From CAVYXK01 sp963708245 (GTDB lineage: Bacteria > Pseudomonadota > Alphaproteobacteria > Acetobacterales > Acetobacteraceae), in assembly GCA_963708245.1 (NCBI GenBank), contig OY970201.1:3410001-3474000 (forward strand): a stretch of 64,000 nucleotides of DNA, written 5' to 3'. This document shows, piece after piece, positions 26,166 through 35,603 of the stretch. The notes beneath the pieces were generated by a model that worked only from the letters and a program-made list of their open reading frames with translations, did not search any database and had not been told where the DNA came from. The position numbers were made by a program, and so were the translations under genes. Positions within the stretch are counted from its first letter, which is position 1. The number at the start of each line of letters is the position of its first letter.

Positions 26166-27959
26166 ATGTCTACGTCAACCGATAATTTGCCTGGTCTGCT
26201 CCACGGGTGCCCATCGCAATCGCCGGTCGCGAGCAGGCGGCTGCCCGATGCGCTCGACTGGGGTGCCGCCGCAGCCGTCTGGGTCGTGTGTTCGACGCTT
26301 ATTCTTGTGCTGCAAGCCTTTCTGCAGAACGCCAATATCGCCACAACAAATGGGCTGTTTCAGAGCGTAAAGCTTCGACCATGGGCTGAGGCCCCGAGCT
26401 GGGCACATTTCGATGCCGCCAACGCCCTTTATTTTCCGGTTTATGGCTTTCTGTGCCGCACGCTCGGCGCCCTGGGCTTCCTCCAAGGGCCGCTTTGGCG
26501 ACAGATGGCTGAACTCAATGCGATCTTCGCCGGCCTTGGACTGGCGGCGGTGTACCTGTTTGTGGTGGTGTGGCTGCCACGCCGTTCGGTAGCACTCCTG
26601 ACAGTGGTGCTTTATGGCGGCTCAGGCTTCTATCTTCTGCTATCGGCGATCGATGAGTACGACATTGTGCCGGACGTCTTTGTTTTAGCTGCAACTTTGA
26701 TGGCTTGCGCCTGGTTCGCCACCCCCCGCATTCGAGAGATTGCGACAGTGGCGATTGTGTTCAGCATCGGATGGCTTTTCGGCTGGCACTTTCTCTTCCC
26801 GAGCCTGCCGCCGTTATTGCTGGCACTTTTCCTGGCTGCCGGTAGTCCGACGCAGCGACTGATCCGGCCGGCATCGTTCCTGCTCTTCATGTCGATCCCG
26901 CCATTGGCGTTGACGTTGGTTTATATGTTCACGAGCGGTGGGCACATCGCCCAGGGGGGTGTGTTCCTGAGCCGGCTGTTCTGGGTAGGGAAGGGAGTCG
27001 GCACTGGTTGGGGAGGATTCTCTGTAGCCAAGATCCCGCTTGCGGTGGGAGGAATGGCCGAATCCCTTATCGGCGGTTCAAACATAAGCTATGATGATTG
27101 GTCGACCTTTGCGATAATCGCAGTGCAGATAGTGGCAGGGGCGATTGTCGGGCTCGCACTCCTTGGGCTCGTCCTGCGTTACGCTTGGCGGAACCGGGCC
27201 GAACCGTCGGTTGTTACGGCCGTTGTCATACTCGGCGGGACTTTGGTTACAGGGTTTGTCTTCAATCTCTATTCCCAGCCCCAGGACCCGGAGATGGTTA
27301 TCAGTGTGATGATCTGGACGGTCCCCGCTTGGGCGCTGGTTGCGCAGGCTGGCCTCGACGCCGGCGGTGCGTCCGCGTTGGCCCGAGGACGACACAATTG
27401 GCGGCCCTGGTCGCTGCCGATCATGATTGCGGCGGTCCTTATTCCGGTCGGCTACAATATTTCTGCACTGGCGGCATTCCGGGGACAGGATCCGAAGAAC
27501 GCTGCCGCGGCCTCGATGCTGAGTCGCCGCTTTGACCTGAGGCGCACAGTTTTCCTCTACCGCGGGTTCGAGGGCATTATAGCCTGGCAATTCGCTCTGC
27601 AAGAGGGAAGCTGGACGGAGCCTTCGGAGCTACCGCCCGCGCCGAGCCCGCATCCAACGTTCAAACTCATCGATCCGACAGGCATCCCAATAAATCATCC
27701 AGGCTGGACGCCGCAGCAGCAGGCCCGCAACCTCCGAGATCAGATCGATACCGCACTGGGCCGAAATTACGAAGTCGTCGCTGGAGGTGGCTTCCTGGCG
27801 CCGGACGACCTGTGGATTGACAGCTTTCGGACGGTCGCCATGGCATCCGTGCCGGAGGCGATGCGGCGCATGTTCAATCAGAACTTCCGTTTGACACCTG
27901 CCTACAGTGATCCGTCAGTTGGCCAATATTCAATCGTGACGCGTAAGGCGGACCCGTGA
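26166..27959 (+). CDS. Multi-spanning membrane protein of a Gtr-like glycan modification cluster (597 aa)
   Basis: ATG at 26166 (MSTSTDNLPG) is chosen; the longer frame from 26061 adds low-complexity residues. The protein has roughly ten membrane helices (AAVWVVCSTLILVLQAFL, LAAVYLFVVVWLP, IATVAIVFSIGWLFGWHFLF and others) and a soluble C-terminal ~130 residues. An early periplasmic-loop motif, WAHFDAANALYFPVY, could carry an acidic catalytic residue, as in GT-C polyprenol-dependent glycosyltransferases. Its stop overlaps the GTG start of the GtrB-like gene by four bases, so the two are translationally coupled. It is probably the serotype-specific transferase (GtrC role) of a GtrABC-type system. 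Confidence 0.7.
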   Translation: MSTSTDNLPGLLHGCPSQSPVASRRLPDALDWGAAAAVWVVCSTLILVLQAFLQNANIATTNGLFQSVKLRPWAEAPSWAHFDAANALYFPVYGFLCRTLGALGFLQGPLWRQMAELNAIFAGLGLAAVYLFVVVWLPRRSVALLTVVLYGGSGFYLLLSAIDEYDIVPDVFVLAATLMACAWFATPRIREIATVAIVFSIGWLFGWHFLFPSLPPLLLALFLAAGSPTQRLIRPASFLLFMSIPPLALTLVYMFTSGGHIAQGGVFLSRLFWVGKGVGTGWGGFSVAKIPLAVGGMAESLIGGSNISYDDWSTFAIIAVQIVAGAIVGLALLGLVLRYAWRNRAEPSVVTAVVILGGTLVTGFVFNLYSQPQDPEMVISVMIWTVPAWALVAQAGLDAGGASALARGRHNWRPWSLPIMIAAVLIPVGYNISALAAFRGQDPKNAAAASMLSRRFDLRRTVFLYRGFEGIIAWQFALQEGSWTEPSELPPAPSPHPTFKLIDPTGIPINHPGWTPQQQARNLRDQIDTALGRNYEVVAGGGFLAPDDLWIDSFRTVAMASVPEAMRRMFNQNFRLTPAYSDPSVGQYSIVTRKADP

Positions 27960-28950
27960 CCTGCGGATCGCTCAGCCCGTCAGTTGTTGCGCCATGCCTC
28001 AACGAAGAGGAGGTGCTGCCGGAATTCCTGCGGCGTATCCGGGCAGTGTGCGAAGGGCTCGATCTGTGTTACGAGATCGTCCTGGTGGACGACGGTTCCC
28101 GTGACTGTACCTGGGGCATTATTTCAGCCACCGCCACCGCCGACCGGAGAATCCTCGGTATCCGTATCCGTCGAAACCACGGGCACCAACTCGCACTATC
28201 CGCGGGCATTGCCGCGACCACTGGTGCCATGGTGCTGCTGATCGATGCCGATCTGCAGGATCCTCCTGAGCTGCTCCCGGCGATGATCGAGCTACTGAGA
28301 AGGCAGATGTCGTGTACGGCCAGAGGCGGCGGCGACCGGGCGATACCTTGTTCAAGCGCACCACCGCTGCGGCATTCGATCGTCTGATAGACCCACTCTC
28401 CGATGTACAAGTTCCTCGAGACGTTGGAGATTTCCGCCTCATTAGCCGAACAAGGGCAGACCTGCTGTGCCAAATGCCGGAACGCCATCGGTTTGTCCGC
28501 GGCATGATCGCCTGGGCCGGCGGTCGGCAAGTCCCTTTTCCCTACGACCGATGCCCGCGCCATGCGGGGTCGACAAAATACCCACTGCGACGCATGCTGC
28601 GCTTCGCTGTTGATGCGATCACCGGCTTTTCTCGCCGTCCGCTCCAGGTCGCGACGTGGCTCGGCATCGTGGCCGCGTTCTTCAGCATTTCGCTTGCATT
28701 GTATTCCCTTGTCGGCTGGGTGTCGGGCCTGGCAGTACCTGGATGGACCAGCCTGATGAGTGCCGTCGGGTTTCTCAGCTCCTTGCAATTTTTCATACTC
28801 GGCGTGTTCGGAGAATATCTAGGCCGACTCTATGAGGAAAGCCCCGGGCGGCCCCTTTTCCTGGAGGCTGCTCGGGTCGGTTGTGGGCTCAGCGCCGCCG
28901 ATCGCTCGCGGGCGCCAAGCGAACCGGATGTTCGGCATGTGGTGACATAA
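27956..28950 (+). pseudogene. GtrB-like polyprenyl-phosphate glycosyltransferase (GT2), one frame break
   Basis: GTG at 27956 begins the GT2 domain: VVAPCLNEEEVLPEFLRR, EIVLVDDGSRD, then IDADLQDPPELLPAMIELL, the full nucleotide-sugar site. At about 28297 the frame must move by one to continue DVVYGQRRRRPGDTLFKR and the two C-terminal membrane helices (VATWLGIVAAFFSISLALYS; SLQFFILGVFGEYLGRLYEE). The product would be about 330 aa, typical for GtrB/DPM1-like enzymes that charge undecaprenyl phosphate with a sugar at the cytoplasmic face. A single base explains the break, so the gene may be functional in the organism. Confidence 0.75.
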
Positions 28951-29004
28951 GATTTGTACGACCAAGCGCTGGCTTTGGCCGCTGCGAGCGGAGCACTGAG
29001 CGAC

Positions 29005-29658
29005 ATGGAACCATCCGAATTCGACCGATATGCGGATAACTATCACGAAGAGCATTCGAGAAACATCGCGTTGTCGGGGGAGGAGCCGGAATTCTTTGCC
29101 CAATACAAAATAGCCGACACTAAACGCCTTATCCTAAGTCAGCGTCTACAGGCATCGAGGATTCTTGATTTCGGCTCCGGGATAGGCAATTCCATTCCGT
29201 ATTTTCGAAAGTATTCCCCCGAGGTGAGATTGTTTGCGCGGACGCATCCCGGCACTCACTCGAGATTGCAGCGCAGCGGTTCCCGGGGCCCGAGCATCAG
29301 ATCCTTGTCAGGGAAGGAACCGGGTTGGATTTACCGGAGGGGTATTTCGATCTCTGTTTCTCTGCGTGTGTGTTTCATCACATCCTGCACCATCGACACT
29401 GCTTCTGGCTTGGCGAACAACGTCGGGTTACCGTGGCGGGCGGGATGATCGTCATTTTCGAGCACAATCCACTGAATCCGATCACAATGGCTGCGGTGAG
29501 AGCCTGCCCGTTCGACGTCAATGCGCGCCTGATAACAGCAATATAGGATGTTTTTCCCGCGCATTCTATCTTGGCTTTGACCGTTCGAGCGTTTGCTCAC
29601 GTCCGTACCGCTGGGTGCGCAATACAGCCTGTCGTCCATCAATGTTACGGAAGCATGA
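29005..29658 (+). pseudogene. SAM-dependent methyltransferase with several frame breaks
   Basis: The frame from ATG 29005 (MEPSEFDRYADNYHEEHSRN) carries motif I, ILDFGSGIGNSIPYFRKY. The next part, with GLDLPEGYFDLCFSACVFHH and GGMIVIFEHNPLNPITM, lies in other frames after shifts near 29240 and 29310. The expected ending (PLGAQYSLSSINVTEA) is again in a different frame and follows an in-frame TGA at about 29578. The terminal TGA overlaps the start of the next gene as ATGA. It would methylate a sugar or lipid intermediate within the Gtr-like cluster. Confidence 0.6.
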
Positions 29659-30019
29659 CACAGCAGTTTCTCAAGTTTGTCTTTTTTGGCGTGTTGAACA
29701 CGGTCGTCGGCCTCTCGGTCATCTTTCTAGCTATCCATTTGTTAGCTGCCGGCCCACTCGTGGCGAACGCCGTGGGGTACCCGGCGGGGCTCCTCATGAG
29801 CGTATGCTGAACGGCAGGATCACATTCAATCGGGATGCCTTACCACTGTCTATCTTCGGGCGGTTCGTCGGCGTATGTTTGGCCGCATACTTGGCGACTG
29901 TTGTCGCCATGTGGCTGTCGCTGCCTTATGGCAAGTATCTGGCCCAGGTCACGGGAATGGCTGTCTACACCTTGATCGGCTTCTTTGGATGTCGCTTGTT
30001 CGCGTTCCGGAGCGCATAG
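29655..30019 (+). pseudogene. GtrA-family membrane protein, one frame break
   Basis: ATG at 29655 gives MTQQFLKFVFFGVLNTVVGL, the canonical GtrA start with four predicted helices. Near 29803 one base must be adjusted to pass from GYPAGLLMS to LNGRITFNRDALPLSIFGRF and the last two helices (TLIGFFGCRLFAFRSA). GtrA proteins are thought to flip or position lipid-linked sugars made by GtrB. Order and overlaps with the two upstream genes support a single operon. Confidence 0.7.
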
Positions 30020-30196
30020 GACTTGTCGGCTTCGCAGGGTAGTTCGGACATCCGAGACCTCTATGGGCGAAGCTGGCCGAGGCTTGCTGTTAAAAACGCT
30101 CTGTCGCAGCCACGCTGCCTCTACTTGAGCAGGGACTACCTTCCGCGTAGTACCTGGATATCAACACGAAGCACGAGCATTTTGTATAGGAGCTGC

Positions 30197-31948
30197 TCAC
30201 CAATAGAACGCGCATTTTTTGCACGGTGCCTTGAGTGGTCCGTTGTTGAGGGTTTGCCGCAAGCCGACCATGGCGGGTGAATTCCAGACATCCTCAAAGG
30301 ACGCACCTTTCCTGAGAAACGAATAGTTATAGCCGGGAACCCGGGTCATGTAGCAGCACGGTGTAACCATGCGATCGAACCCGTTAATATAAAGAGCGGT
30401 ATAGGGCGAGGGGCAAAAGAGCGGGGCGCGACGATGATATGGGTTGTCGAGGAGGTCGTTGGCGATATCGGATTCTACATAGTCGAGATCGGCGTAGTAA
30501 GGGCGGGGATTCTCAGACGTCAAGGGTTCGCCGATCGGCAGCGTCTCGGTATCGGGAACGGGTTCGCGTCGCAGTGATTTCGAGGCGCGCCTAACCTCGC
30601 GCGGCGTCAAAGGTTCGGCTAATATCGCGGCCTCTACTTCCTCAGGGAAAATTCTTGTCGACCATGTTTCGGGCGCGGCCTGCACCGGAACGGATGATTT
30701 GTTGATCGCGTCGATTGCTTGCGCCCGTAGATTCTCGAAATCCGGATGGAGGTACGGTGGTAGGCGGTGGTAATCAAGTCCGTCACGCCGTTGTTCCTCA
30801 GCGGTGCGCGTTTTTAATGTTCGGATAAAGATCGAGTCCACCTTGAGATCATGGGCAAGGGTGATGAACGCCGGGATTTCTGCAATATTTTGTCGTGTCA
30901 CGATAAAGACAAGGCCGAGGGTGATGCCGGCGACGCCAACTTTGCGAGCCGTAACCGACCGAATGCCCTCTAGTATGGTATTGAAAGACCCGAGCGGCAA
31001 TCCCATCAAATCTTCATGCGTGGATGGCGTCGCTGCGTGGATGCTGATCGCATATTCCTTGACGTTGGCTTCAATGAGTCGATCGACCCATTTTTTCAGG
31101 TGGACTCCGTTTGTTGTCAAAGCTATGCGCGCGCGCGGATCACCGCGATCACGCAATCTCGCGAGGATTTCGCCGAACTGGGGGTGAATGAGTGGCTCGC
31201 CCCAGCCCACCATGTCGATCTGCGCCAGGTAGGGTAGCACGACATCGAGACGATGCAACAGGTCGATCGGCATCGGCTGTCCCTGCACCAGCCAGGCGGA
31301 GCAGAATTCGCAACGCGCGTTGCAAAGCACGAAAGGCACCGAAAAGCGCCAAGGGAAGCTTTTCAGGTGGGTTACGCCCTGGGCAAATTCGAATTTGTTC
31401 AAAATCAGATTATCGCGCCAGGCGTCCCCAGTGAGATGCTTCTGCAAATCTGCGATAGACCAGCGTCGCATTTCATCGACGTTGAAAATCGCCGTTTCGA
31501 GCGGCCACAGATTTTCGACAACTGGATCCAATGAATGATGTGTTGTTGCTGCCGATGCTTTCTCTCGTGTTCGCTGGTGGAGGACAAAGCTCTGCAACTC
31601 CAGGACGGGCAACTCGTCACCCTTGTCATAGGTACGGAAAACGACGTCGCTGCAAATATCAGCGTCATCGAGCGAAAAGCACATATCGATGAAGTCATTC
31701 GCGCGCGGGATGGACCGCTCGATAACGAAAGTCGAGCGATCCTTCGTTAAGATTCCCATCGACATCGTGCCGGCTCGTAACTTAAGGCGGGCGGTGACGG
31801 TAACCGTCCCGGTCTCCCCGAGGGGCGCGACTGCCGCATAGGCCCAGCACTGGGCGACTCCATCGATCTGGACAATTCCGGCCCGTCGCGAAATCCCGGC
31901 GCCGGGATTGGCCGGCGTCAAACTATCTATCATATCGCGTTCCATCAC
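30197..31948 (-). CDS. Radical SAM/SPASM-like protein with N-terminal beta-sandwich domain (583 aa)
   Basis: The radical SAM cluster is bound by CNARCEFC (Cys209, Cys213, Cys216; CX3CX2C), with the glycine-rich SAM-contact motif IDMVGWGEPLIHPQF about 25 residues later. A cysteine-rich C-terminus (CC at 531-532, CKKC at 576-579) suggests an additional SPASM-type cluster. Residues ~20-125 form a separate beta-rich domain (TVTARLKLRAGTMSMGILTK) resembling the repeated modules of the 1125-aa glycosyltransferase in the same locus. The gene lies convergent to the GtrA-like gene. A role in modifying a glycan or lipid precursor is inferred; a peptide substrate cannot be excluded, but no precursor peptide is seen nearby. 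Confidence 0.75.
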   Translation of the reverse strand: MMERDMIDSLTPANPGAGISRRAGIVQIDGVAQCWAYAAVAPLGETGTVTVTARLKLRAGTMSMGILTKDRSTFVIERSIPRANDFIDMCFSLDDADICSDVVFRTYDKGDELPVLELQSFVLHQRTREKASAATTHHSLDPVVENLWPLETAIFNVDEMRRWSIADLQKHLTGDAWRDNLILNKFEFAQGVTHLKSFPWRFSVPFVLCNARCEFCSAWLVQGQPMPIDLLHRLDVVLPYLAQIDMVGWGEPLIHPQFGEILARLRDRGDPRARIALTTNGVHLKKWVDRLIEANVKEYAISIHAATPSTHEDLMGLPLGSFNTILEGIRSVTARKVGVAGITLGLVFIVTRQNIAEIPAFITLAHDLKVDSIFIRTLKTRTAEEQRRDGLDYHRLPPYLHPDFENLRAQAIDAINKSSVPVQAAPETWSTRIFPEEVEAAILAEPLTPREVRRASKSLRREPVPDTETLPIGEPLTSENPRPYYADLDYVESDIANDLLDNPYHRRAPLFCPSPYTALYINGFDRMVTPCCYMTRVPGYNYSFLRKGASFEDVWNSPAMVGLRQTLNNGPLKAPCKKCAFYW

Positions 31949-32255
31949 CGACGAACTTCCATCAAGTTATAGGGTACACATAGGCCACGGAGGTTGATTG
32001 GTCTATCTGCCTTTGTCCAGCTTTGAGCTTGCTCGGCCTCGATAGCGAAACGGTCGGGACTAGGCCGCCCTGTCTTCCACGGCAGGCCCGGTCGGGGATT
32101 CATGTCGGACGGTAACATCGGCCAGCCTGTCGTTTGATCGTAAGTGACTGTTTCGCGGCCCCTTACCCGAGTTCTGCGATTTAGAACTGGACCGTGAAGT
32201 GACTCCGCGAGTGGTCCTGAAATGCTATTGTACGGCCATTACCGTGGGCCAACCC
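31949..32255. other. Intergenic region
   Basis: About 300 bp between the radical SAM start and the methyltransferase stop (both leftward). It is less GC-rich than its flanks and probably carries the radical SAM gene's promoter; no specific motif could be identified with confidence. Confidence 0.4.
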
Positions 32256-33032
32256 TTACTCCGGATGAGCGACGATCAACATGTGCCAACCGAATCGGCT
32301 CTCCAACGCGCGGAACATGGGCTCCGGCATCGCAGCGAACCAGGGTTGCAGTTCGTACTCGTAGCGTACGTACTTTTCGACCACAAATGGAAAGATGTGA
32401 TCCTGCGCGATCGAGACCACTCGGAATCCCGCTTGTTCTACCAGTTGTTGCGCCTCCCGCCGGGTATAGGTGAAGGCGACGGGGCACCCTGATTGCGCCT
32501 CCGGCTGGTCGAGACCCGCCTCTATCATGGCGTCCTTCCACGACTCTTTGGCGTAAAGCATCAGCCGGAACTCGCCGTCCGGTCGGATCACCTTGCGCGC
32601 CTCGCGCATCACCGCCGCCGGATCCGGTGTGTGATGGATAACGCCGAACGAATAGACCAGATCGAACGCGCAAGCTTCGACATATTCAGCCAACTGCTCG
32701 GCATTGCATTGGATGAACCGTCCCGCCAGCCCGAATACCTGGAAACGTCGTCGGGTCAGCTCCAGGCTCGCCTGGGACAACTCGATGCCCGTATAGTCCG
32801 CACCAGCACGGGCAAAATTCGTCGCATCGGTTCCGATGCCGCAGCCGATCTCGATGATCCGCTTGCCCTGCCAGCGGGTGAATTGAGCGAAAGCTGGGAT
32901 ATGCGACTCAACGAGATACTTGCGTTCTTCGACTTCATCGAAATAGGCGCGGCTGCCGACTTCCCGCAACGAGTGGCGAATATTGCACGGACGGCGATTC
33001 CGGTACTCCGCGACCGTTTCTATGGTAACCAA
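32256..33032 (-). CDS. Class I SAM-dependent methyltransferase (258 aa)
   Basis: The open frame extends to 33179, but conservation begins at VTIETVAEYRNRRPCNIRHS. TTG at 33032, with GGGAG about nine bases upstream, is taken as start. Motif I is IIEIGCGIGTDATNFARAGA, the acidic residue is in GIELSQASLELT, and motif post-I is DLVYSFGVIHHTPDPAAVMR, as in Methyltransf_11/25 proteins. The C-terminal ~60 residues form a cap. It sits downstream of the UDP-sugar dehydrogenase in the same direction, so it probably methylates a sugar or glycan. Confidence 0.8.
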   Translation of the reverse strand: MVTIETVAEYRNRRPCNIRHSLREVGSRAYFDEVEERKYLVESHIPAFAQFTRWQGKRIIEIGCGIGTDATNFARAGADYTGIELSQASLELTRRRFQVFGLAGRFIQCNAEQLAEYVEACAFDLVYSFGVIHHTPDPAAVMREARKVIRPDGEFRLMLYAKESWKDAMIEAGLDQPEAQSGCPVAFTYTRREAQQLVEQAGFRVVSIAQDHIFPFVVEKYVRYEYELQPWFAAMPEPMFRALESRFGWHMLIVAHPE

Positions 33033-33070
33033 GCCTTTATCTCCCTTTCCCGGCGTTGCGGAAACCGTGC

Positions 33071-34423
33071 TCAATCGGCGGGCCGGGAATCTACGCAAGG
33101 CGCCGCACCGGTCGCGGCCCTGCCGAGATGGAGAACATCCGCAACCTCCGCGACCGCGACTGGCAGAATGCGCCAGCAATCCACGACTGTGCGCCGCCGG
33201 CCGCGCTGCGCGAACACGGCTGGTGAAAGTCGGGCATAGCTTTGTGAGGGTGTCGTGATCACGATCACCTCGGCCGCATCGATCGCCGCCTCCGCCTCGC
33301 TGACCACCATCACTCCATCACCAAGAACCGCCGAGGCTGCCTCCAAAGCAACCGGATCATGCACCGCCACAGAAAAACCCGCTTCGGCCAGGCAGCGCGC
33401 GATCATCACGCCCTGGCTTTCCTCGATGACGGGGGTATCCGGCTTATACGCAAGGCCGAGAACCGCGACCCAGGCGCCTCCATCCGTCAGCCGTGCCACC
33501 AGGTTGGCCACGCGCGTTGCCTGGCGCCGGTTCACCTCATCGGTCGCCAGCGCAAGGTCGGCACCAACGCCGACCGAGCGGGCGAGCGCCGCCCACGCCA
33601 CGTTGTCCCGAGGGAAACACGGGCCGCCGTAGCCGAGCGCGCCCTTGAGATACTTGCCGCCGATCCGACTGTCCTTGCCCAAGGCCGCAGTCACCACATC
33701 AACGTCGGCTCCTGGAAGGGCCTCGCACAACTCGGCGACCATGTTGGCGTAGCTGATTTTGGTGGTCACGAAGGTGTTGACCGAGATCTTGCTGATTTCC
33801 GCGTTCACCCAGTTCATCCGCTGCACTGGCGGATTGCTCTCCACCGTTTCGCGATACAACGCTTCGAGCACGTCGCCGGCGCGCCTGTCGCTCTCGCCGA
33901 TCAACAGCATGTCGGGATGCAACAGGTCGCGCACCACGCTGCCAAGGGCGATGAACTCGGGACTATAGGTCAGGCCGACAGTGTGGCCGACCTTCCGGCC
34001 GCTGGCTTGCTCGAGCGCGGAGCGGATCTCGCCGCCGGTCGAACCCGGCATAACGGTGCTGGTGATGTTGACGACGTGGTAGCGATCCGTGACGCGCAGT
34101 GCGGCGCCGATCTGGCGCACCGCGTCCAGCACCCAGCGGTTGCTGAACATGCCGTCGGGGCCGGAAGGCGTCGGCACAATGACAAATGATACGTCGGTCA
34201 GCGGGATCGCATCAGCGAAGCTAGTAGTGGCGCGTAGTCGCCGACCCGCGACATCGATCCGCTCTTGCAGGCCCGGCTCCTCGACCGGAGCTTTACCGGC
34301 ATTGATCGCCGCCACAAACCGGGGGTTGAGATCGACACCAATAACGTTATGTCCCTTGCTGGCAAGCACAGCGGCGAGCGGGGAGCCCAGCCTGCCGAGA
34401 CCGATGACGGCAATGTCCATCAT
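33071..34423 (-). CDS. UDP-glucose/GDP-mannose-type nucleotide-sugar dehydrogenase
   Basis: The N-terminal Rossmann motif is MDIAVIGLGRLGSPLAAVLA. The catalytic cysteine is Cys269 in LGYGGPCFPRDN, the signature of four-electron NDP-sugar 6-dehydrogenases (Ugd/TuaD/WecC type). STVMPGSTG and TYSPEFIALG complete the substrate and dinucleotide sites. The 450-aa length is normal. It oxidises an NDP-hexose to the uronic acid. The gene ends 38 bp before the methyltransferase start and follows the epimerase gene by 8 bp, so the three form one leftward operon making modified sugars. UDP-glucose or GDP-mannose specificity cannot be decided. Confidence 0.9.
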   Translation of the reverse strand: MMDIAVIGLGRLGSPLAAVLASKGHNVIGVDLNPRFVAAINAGKAPVEEPGLQERIDVAGRRLRATTSFADAIPLTDVSFVIVPTPSGPDGMFSNRWVLDAVRQIGAALRVTDRYHVVNITSTVMPGSTGGEIRSALEQASGRKVGHTVGLTYSPEFIALGSVVRDLLHPDMLLIGESDRRAGDVLEALYRETVESNPPVQRMNWVNAEISKISVNTFVTTKISYANMVAELCEALPGADVDVVTAALGKDSRIGGKYLKGALGYGGPCFPRDNVAWAALARSVGVGADLALATDEVNRRQATRVANLVARLTDGGAWVAVLGLAYKPDTPVIEESQGVMIARCLAEAGFSVAVHDPVALEAASAVLGDGVMVVSEAEAAIDAAEVIVITTPSQSYARLSPAVFAQRGRRRTVVDCWRILPVAVAEVADVLHLGRAATGAAPCVDSRPAD

Positions 34424-34431
34424 GGAGTCGC

Positions 34432-35409
34432 CTACGCCATCGACGGCGCGTTGCGCCGCACCTGCCGCTCGATCCAGTCATAGGTCGCTGCAAGTCCGGT
34501 CTCCAGGGGCTGGGTCGGCGCCCAGCCAAGTTGCGAACGGAACAGGCGATTGTCGGAGTTGCGCCCCCGCACGCCAGTCGGGCCGGGTGCATTACGGATC
34601 GACAGCTCTTTACCCGCAATTCGCATGATCATGCGGGCGAGGCCGTGAATGGTGACCATTTCCTCCGAGCCGATATTCACCGGCCCGGCGAAAGCGGACC
34701 GCATCAGGCAAAGCGTGGCCTCAACGCATTCGTCGACGTAGAGGAAGGAGCGCGTCTGGTGGCCGTCGCCCCAGATCTCGATCTCGCCTCCGGGGCGCGC
34801 CGCAGCGACCTTTCGGCACAGCGCCGCGGGAGCCTTCTCGCGGCCGCCGGTCCAAGTTCCCTCGGGTCCGAAGATGTTGTGGTAGCGCGCGATGCGCACC
34901 TCGATACCGTGGTTACGCTGAAAAGCAAGATACAAGCGCTCGCTGAACAGCTTTTCCCAGCCGTACTCGCTATCGGGTGCGGCCGGGTAAGCGCTGTCCT
35001 CGACGCAGTTGGGCCGATCCGGGTCTTCCTGGTTGTAAGCGGGGTACATGCAAGCCGAGGAGGAGTAAAAGATGCGCCTGACCGCGCGGCAACGTGCCGC
35101 TTCCAGCACGTTCAGGTTGATCATTGCCGAGTTGTGCATGATGGCAGCGTCGTTGTCCCCGACGAAGACGTAGCCGGCTCCGCCCATGTCGGCAGCCAGT
35201 TGATAGACTTCATCGAAGCGGCGGTCGATGACGAAACGACAGAAATCAGGGTCGCGCAAGTCGCCGATCACGAAATCGTGAGCATCGGTCGGCGCGAACT
35301 CCGGGAACTTCAGGTCGACCCCGCGCACCCACAGTCCCTCGGCCGTCAGCCGCCGCACCAGATGCGAACCGATAAAGCCGCCCGCACCGCACACCAAAGC
35401 AGTTTTCAT
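34432..35409 (-). CDS. GDP-mannose 3,5-epimerase-like NAD-dependent epimerase
   Basis: Extended SDR with TALVCGAGGFIGSHLVRRL at the N-terminus and Tyr149/Lys153 in SEYGWEKLF. The segments YSSSACMYPAYNQ (with Cys120), GGAGYVFVGDNDAAIMHNSA and ARYHNIFGPEGTWTGGREKA are close to plant and bacterial GDP-mannose 3,5-epimerase (GME). The extra Cys in SSSACMYP distinguishes GME from simple 4-epimerases. It would form GDP-L-galactose or GDP-gulose for surface glycan. Start ATG 35409; 325 aa, slightly shorter than plant GME. Confidence 0.85.
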   Translation of the reverse strand: MKTALVCGAGGFIGSHLVRRLTAEGLWVRGVDLKFPEFAPTDAHDFVIGDLRDPDFCRFVIDRRFDEVYQLAADMGGAGYVFVGDNDAAIMHNSAMINLNVLEAARCRAVRRIFYSSSACMYPAYNQEDPDRPNCVEDSAYPAAPDSEYGWEKLFSERLYLAFQRNHGIEVRIARYHNIFGPEGTWTGGREKAPAALCRKVAAARPGGEIEIWGDGHQTRSFLYVDECVEATLCLMRSAFAGPVNIGSEEMVTIHGLARMIMRIAGKELSIRNAPGPTGVRGRNSDNRLFRSQLGWAPTQPLETGLAATYDWIERQVRRNAPSMA

Positions 35410-35603
35410 CTGCGTACCGATCAGCGCTCCACTTCAGGGTTGATTTCACCGCCCATCGGGCGAATCGTCAGGTGAAGCCGAGTGATCGCCCAAATTGCAC
35501 TGGTCGTCAACCAATGCACGCCACCAACACAATGCAGAGGTCGGTTCGGGGACGCCACCCGACGTTCGGCGTCCCATAAAGGGCGGCGGACATTCCAGCC
35601 CAC

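Noticed and set aside
25000..26370. 456-aa plus-strand open frame
   Set aside because: Antisense to the IS5 transposase and running past its end; no motifs.
30020..30196. RiPP precursor peptide near the radical SAM gene
   Set aside because: No short frame with a ribosome-binding site and a Cys/Ser/Thr-rich core was found in the flanking intergenic regions.
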